From assembly GCA_963978895.1 (NCBI GenBank), contig CAXBUH010000067.1, positions 62,001-126,000 on the forward strand: a DNA stretch of 64,000 bases, read 5' to 3'. The translations under genes and the position numbers were made by a program. The stretch's first letter is position 1. The number at the start of each line of letters is the position of its first letter. This DNA is from Erpobdella octoculata. Taxonomy: Eukaryota > Annelida > Clitellata > Hirudinida > Erpobdellidae. This document shows positions 60,235-64,000 of the stretch, in pieces. The notes under the pieces are model-generated. The model had not been told where the DNA came from, did no database searches, and worked only from the letters and a program-made list of their open reading frames with translations.

Positions 60235-61245
60235 AATTTTGGCCGGCAGGTGACAGTAAATGGGAGGTTCGATGGTAAATTGTTCCATGAATTTTAAAAA
60301 CATAAGGTCCTCTGCCAGGCAAATCAAAAATTTTTGCGCCCATGGAAGCGAAAGAAACTGCGCTGTTGTATGATCGAATATGTTTTCGAAAATTTTGTCT
60401 ATCTGGATTGGCCGTGTCTGACATTAGGCTTTTAAGAAAATCGGGATATTCAAGTGTATTACCGTGAATGTCAATTGGTTTTTGGCAACATTACTTTGCC
60501 TTTTCGACAACATGAAGTGAATAGTCCATCTGATGGTTGCTCTGCAGCAAAATTTCTTGATCGACATGAAGTACATAAAACATCAAATTCACCACAATCA
60601 TGTTGATCGAATTGAGTTTCGTTGAAGTTAATTGCTTCGTTACGAACTGCCTCACCCGCACGATCTCGTGCTAAACGTTGGGAGATCGCATTAGCAGCTC
60701 GATGTAGCTGCAATTCATTGGGAGACATTTGTTCAACTCGATGGCGTTGCGAGGCAGCATTGGTTTCTCGATGTAGTTGCAATTCATTGGGAGACATTTG
60801 CAAAACTCGATAGCGTTCCTTGGCAGCATTGGTTTTTCGATGTAACTGCAATTCATGGGGAGACATTTGCTCAATTCGATGACGTTGTGAGGCAGCAATG
60901 GAAGTGTGAAAAGCTTCTAGATGTTGAGGAGTAAGTCGATAGACATAACGTTGTTGTGATGCGGCATGAAAAGCATGACAAATTTGCAATTCCTCAACAG
61001 ACATTTGTGTAGTGCGTTGTTGATGAGCTTCTGCATCTAAAACTCGAATTTTTGCTTTTGCTTGTGGAGTTTGTCTTGCGCGTAATCTCTGTTGGCTTTC
61101 TTTAGCTAGACGCCGTTTTCTCGACACAGGATCTTTGTCGTCATTCATATTAAGAGACATTTTGTTTAAAAAAAATATACTTTATTTTTCAATTATTAAA
61201 AGCTGAACTTAAATAATAGGAAAAACAAAACTAATAAATATATAA
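60235..61245 (-). pseudogene. Helitron Rep/helicase N-terminal fragment, insertion-free copy
   Basis: The minus-strand frame 61160-60471 encodes 229 residues: a basic start (SRKRRLAK), four or more tandem units near QMSPNELQLHRETNAASQRH, then FDVLCTSCRSRNFAAE and SCCRKGKVMLPKTN. One extra A in a run near 60480 shifts the frame; in the next frame it continues with SYNSAVSFASMGAKIFDLPG and RGPYVFKIHGTIYH, conserved in Helitron N-termini. Sequence ends at about 60235 against the satellite, so the HUH nuclease and helicase are missing. 61161-61245 is the same leader as at 27830-27898. Confidence 0.85.
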
Positions 61246-61646
61246 ATTAATATAAAAATATTAAGAAACGATTAGGAAAAAGTTTCCATGCGATTATTAG
61301 CCGCATGGCAGCCTTTCTGCGCGTGAGAAATTGCACAAGCCAAGACTTATCTGCGAGTAAATACGTATTTCTAATGTTATCTCAGTCAGTGTTTTCGTAT
61401 TATTTACTGCGACTAATTTGACAAACTAGAGAAAGCAGGAGAGACAAAATGTTCTCGTTGATAAAGGTTTACTTTCGAACCGGGAAATAAGTTTTCTTGT
61501 AACAACAGGGCTGGTCTGTCAAGCAGAAATATCATAAGAATGAGATATTTATATAGATTATGATTTTATTAGAATTTAATTTTTTTTAATGTATTTGAAA
61601 CATTTTATTGACATGCATATGTGTTGGTATTTGTTTATTGCCAACT
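61246..61646. other. Intergenic, nothing supported
   Basis: Non-repetitive, moderately AT-rich, without a credible frame. Confidence 0.45.
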
Positions 61647-61913
61647 TTAAACTTTTAAATATCGTACTGAGAAGAATAGCATCATGAGGTTTATGAACAA
61701 AACATTCTTGAATTCACCGTGCTTGACCACGGCGCACATGTTGCCGTGCAAATTGAATGCAAAAGAAGAAAATATCTCATGAATCTGGGAGACAGTATTG
61801 GGAATGTTTGACAAATCACTAAAGATGGTACCACCAGTACTACCTATGACATTGTTTTGCCGCGAGGGAGAAAAAAGATTGATCGTAGAATGATGTAGAG
61901 TCAAAAAGTCCAT
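61647..61913 (-). CDS. Unrecognised 88-codon frame
   Basis: ATG-initiated minus-strand frame of balanced composition (for example FSDLSNIPNTVSQIHEIF). It is not repeat-derived. No domain, splice site or neighbour supports it strongly; it could be an exon or an element scrap. Confidence 0.2.
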   Translation of the reverse strand: MDFLTLHHSTINLFSPSRQNNVIGSTGGTIFSDLSNIPNTVSQIHEIFSSFAFNLHGNMCAVVKHGEFKNVLFINLMMLFFSVRYLKV

Positions 61914-61916
61914 TGA

Positions 61917-62015
61917 ATTCTATGACATTCACTTCTATGACATTCATTTCTATCACATCATTTCTATCACATTCACTTTATCACATCCACGTCTATCACA
62001 TCTCAAACTCCTTTT
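61917..62015. repeat. Short tandem repeat, unit about 16-18 bp
   Basis: Repeats of TTCTATGACATTCACT drifting to TTCTATCACATTCACT, about six copies. Confidence 0.8.
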
Positions 62016-63958
62016 CATCTCATTTAATTGCGCTTTCATTATTTTTTATATTTGAACAAAAAAGTTATATCGATGGACAACAAGTGATAAAGCTGAGCGC
62101 TAAAATAATTGAAAAAATAATTGTTTAAAACATGTGAAATAATTAATGATTCTTATTTGAACCATAAAAAGTAATATGTTCATCAAAACATTCCGAGTGC
62201 AACTGAATTCTCTTACTGACCACTGTTCAAAAACTGTTAATTTATAGAAAAAAACTTCCATAATAAACTCCAACAACAACAGCCACATATAATTATATAA
62301 TTTAACTAGCTATCCTTAATCGAAACAACGATTGATAGAAGAGTAAACTAATGCTTAGAAAGCACAACTAAGTTATCGAACATTTAGTATCAGCCCATTC
62401 TATTTTTAGTTTCAATGAATTTTAGTGCAAGGAGTTCTGATTCTGAACTGATAATTAACCTAAAGTCCAGCAGCGATACACGTTTTAGTTTACAAGAGCT
62501 TTTTCTTCCGTTATAAATTTTTTATTTTCCTACCAACCCTCCTCTCCCCACTCCCACGTTATCACCCCTACTACAGCCCAACGGAATTTTGCTGATTATA
62601 TCCGTAGTTTTACGCCGTTACTGCTACCTCCCTTGATCGCCACTTAACTTCTCTAGACCGACAAAAGAAACATTTTTAAACAAAATGAAAGAATGATAAA
62701 TAAGTCTTTAAACGGCATATTTTTCGATACTCGCATCTCCAACTGCAAAAAGACATTTGAATATATTCCCTCATCTAAGCTGAGCAGCGATGCGGAAAAG
62801 ACATTCATAATTTAATTTTATTCTGGTGCTGGAAACGATGGTTCGCAACATTTGGTAATTAGTTTGAAGAGACGTGGGTAATAATGGTTGGATGAGTTGA
62901 ACATCTTCGATAGTAAGACAAACCACCGAGAGAAGAAATCCAACGAAGCATAAAAGTCTGATGTTGTTTGTTTTCAGTTCATCACGCCTTTCATTCATTT
63001 TCAATTTTCGGTACTTAACGCGTTGATCGGGAGAAGATTAAACTGCATAAATTTGCATGTAATTATCATACAAAATTGTTCACGTATTATTTTGGACGTT
63101 AATTTTAAAACAAAATAATATTTATTTTTTTTTGAATATTTTTTATTTACGAGATTTTAAGGGCATAATCTTAGGTTTTTAAACGCAGAAAGAAAAATCT
63201 GTTAGGACATTTTTGGTTTAAATTATGGAGCTTTCAGCGGGGAATGGCCATTATTTGTCATACATTGAGGTGACTCCCTGGTGACAATGAAGCAAGTAGA
63301 TTGGTTTGTTCGTTTATATCTTATTTGGCTGGATACGATGATTGGTTTTTTGTATATCTATGCAATTGTCTCTCCGGGTGTTTGATGGGGCTATTTAAAT
63401 ATTCATATTGCTTTGACGTTCATTTTTTGTTTGTTTGCGTGGCAAAGTTAAAAATGTTAAATACCAAAGATGCTTAACAGAGACAAAATTGTTTTAAATA
63501 TTTTATAATAATATAAAATAAATAAAAACATTAAAAAATCATTTGTTTAAAACTGAACTTGTATGCTACAAGCAAATAATTTTTAAAATTTTTTGTACTA
63601 AACAATTTACAAATATATATATAGTAATAAAATTAACGAAATATCGACACCTTCGTCTGGCAAACTAATAAACATCTCCTCCAATACAATCACCTGCCTC
63701 ACTTCCACAAAGGACAACAAACGCTCCACACTCCTTCTCGGTGAGTTCTTTTTTCAATCAGACATTCTGGATAATTCTTGAAAAAATATATAAACGATGA
63801 AACGATGCAATATCCTGGATATTGTCCGTAAAGGCTTTTTAATTTTTTTTATACAAAAATAATGTTTTTGAATAAAAAAATAAACTGCGAGAGCGAGCAA
63901 AACACAAATGGAAAAAGAAGTTTTTTTTTCCTTACTCGCTCACCTGGAAAGGAAATAT
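62016..63958. other. Mostly unassigned right end
   Basis: AT-rich. A minus-strand frame (63004-62771, 77 codons) starts with a hydrophobic stretch LLCFVGFLLSVVCLTI, which could be a signal peptide, but nothing else supports a gene. Other frames are short. Confidence 0.3.
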
Positions 63959-64000
63959 ACATAGTTTATTCAACATACATAGCTTATTCAACATACATAG
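63953..64000. repeat. Short tandem repeat at window edge
   Basis: ACATAGTTTATTCA and ACATAGCTTATTCA units of about 20 bases, continuing past the window. Confidence 0.7.

Overview
This is AT-rich nuclear DNA from an animal, very probably an invertebrate. Split host genes have GT-AG introns, and the DNA is crowded with hAT, Helitron, Penelope-like and Gypsy-type elements, tRNA-derived SINEs and long (TA)n, (CA)n and (GTAT)n tracts. The two host genes I can name are PPP2R3C (last two coding exons, + strand, 1841-2149) and ORC5 (ten coding exons, - strand, 10822 down to 2434). They converge, with stop codons about 285 bp apart. A third, unrecognised two-exon gene (15152-20852, + strand, 144 residues, C-terminal C2H2-like finger) has an intron over 5 kb long. 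I cannot identify the species.

Layout. 1-1840: hAT remnants in a PPP2R3C intron. 2434-10822: ORC5, with mobile elements in its introns. 10823-14530: a LINE-like 3' end, a 157-bp satellite, a huge GTAT tract and a tandem tRNA-SINE. 15152-20852: the unknown gene; its intron holds a 3.3-kb inverted-repeat element encoding a protein family I cannot name, plus a decayed second copy. 20.9-27.8 kb: repeats, a deleted hAT and half of another hAT. 27.8-40.7 kb: a Helitron fragment torn apart by nested insertions, up to seven levels deep, most of them fixed by exact target-site duplications. 40.7-47.1 kb: another hAT, a Penelope-like endonuclease fragment and MITEs. 47.1-52.1 kb: an LTR-element remnant, a DUF4371-type hAT fragment and SINEs. 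52.2-58.0 kb: a Penelope-like element split by a deleted Gypsy-type LTR element that keeps one 628-codon Gag-protease frame. 58-61.2 kb: composite minisatellite repeats and a second Helitron fragment lacking the insertions seen in the first. 61.2-64 kb: mostly unassigned.

The host genes do not form a functional unit. The window's value is its insertion history: two paralogous empty sites (the Helitron copy at 60-61 kb and the hAT copy at 26.5-27.5 kb) let the nesting be read directly. Only the exons named above look like host coding sequence; most other long open frames are translations of microsatellites.
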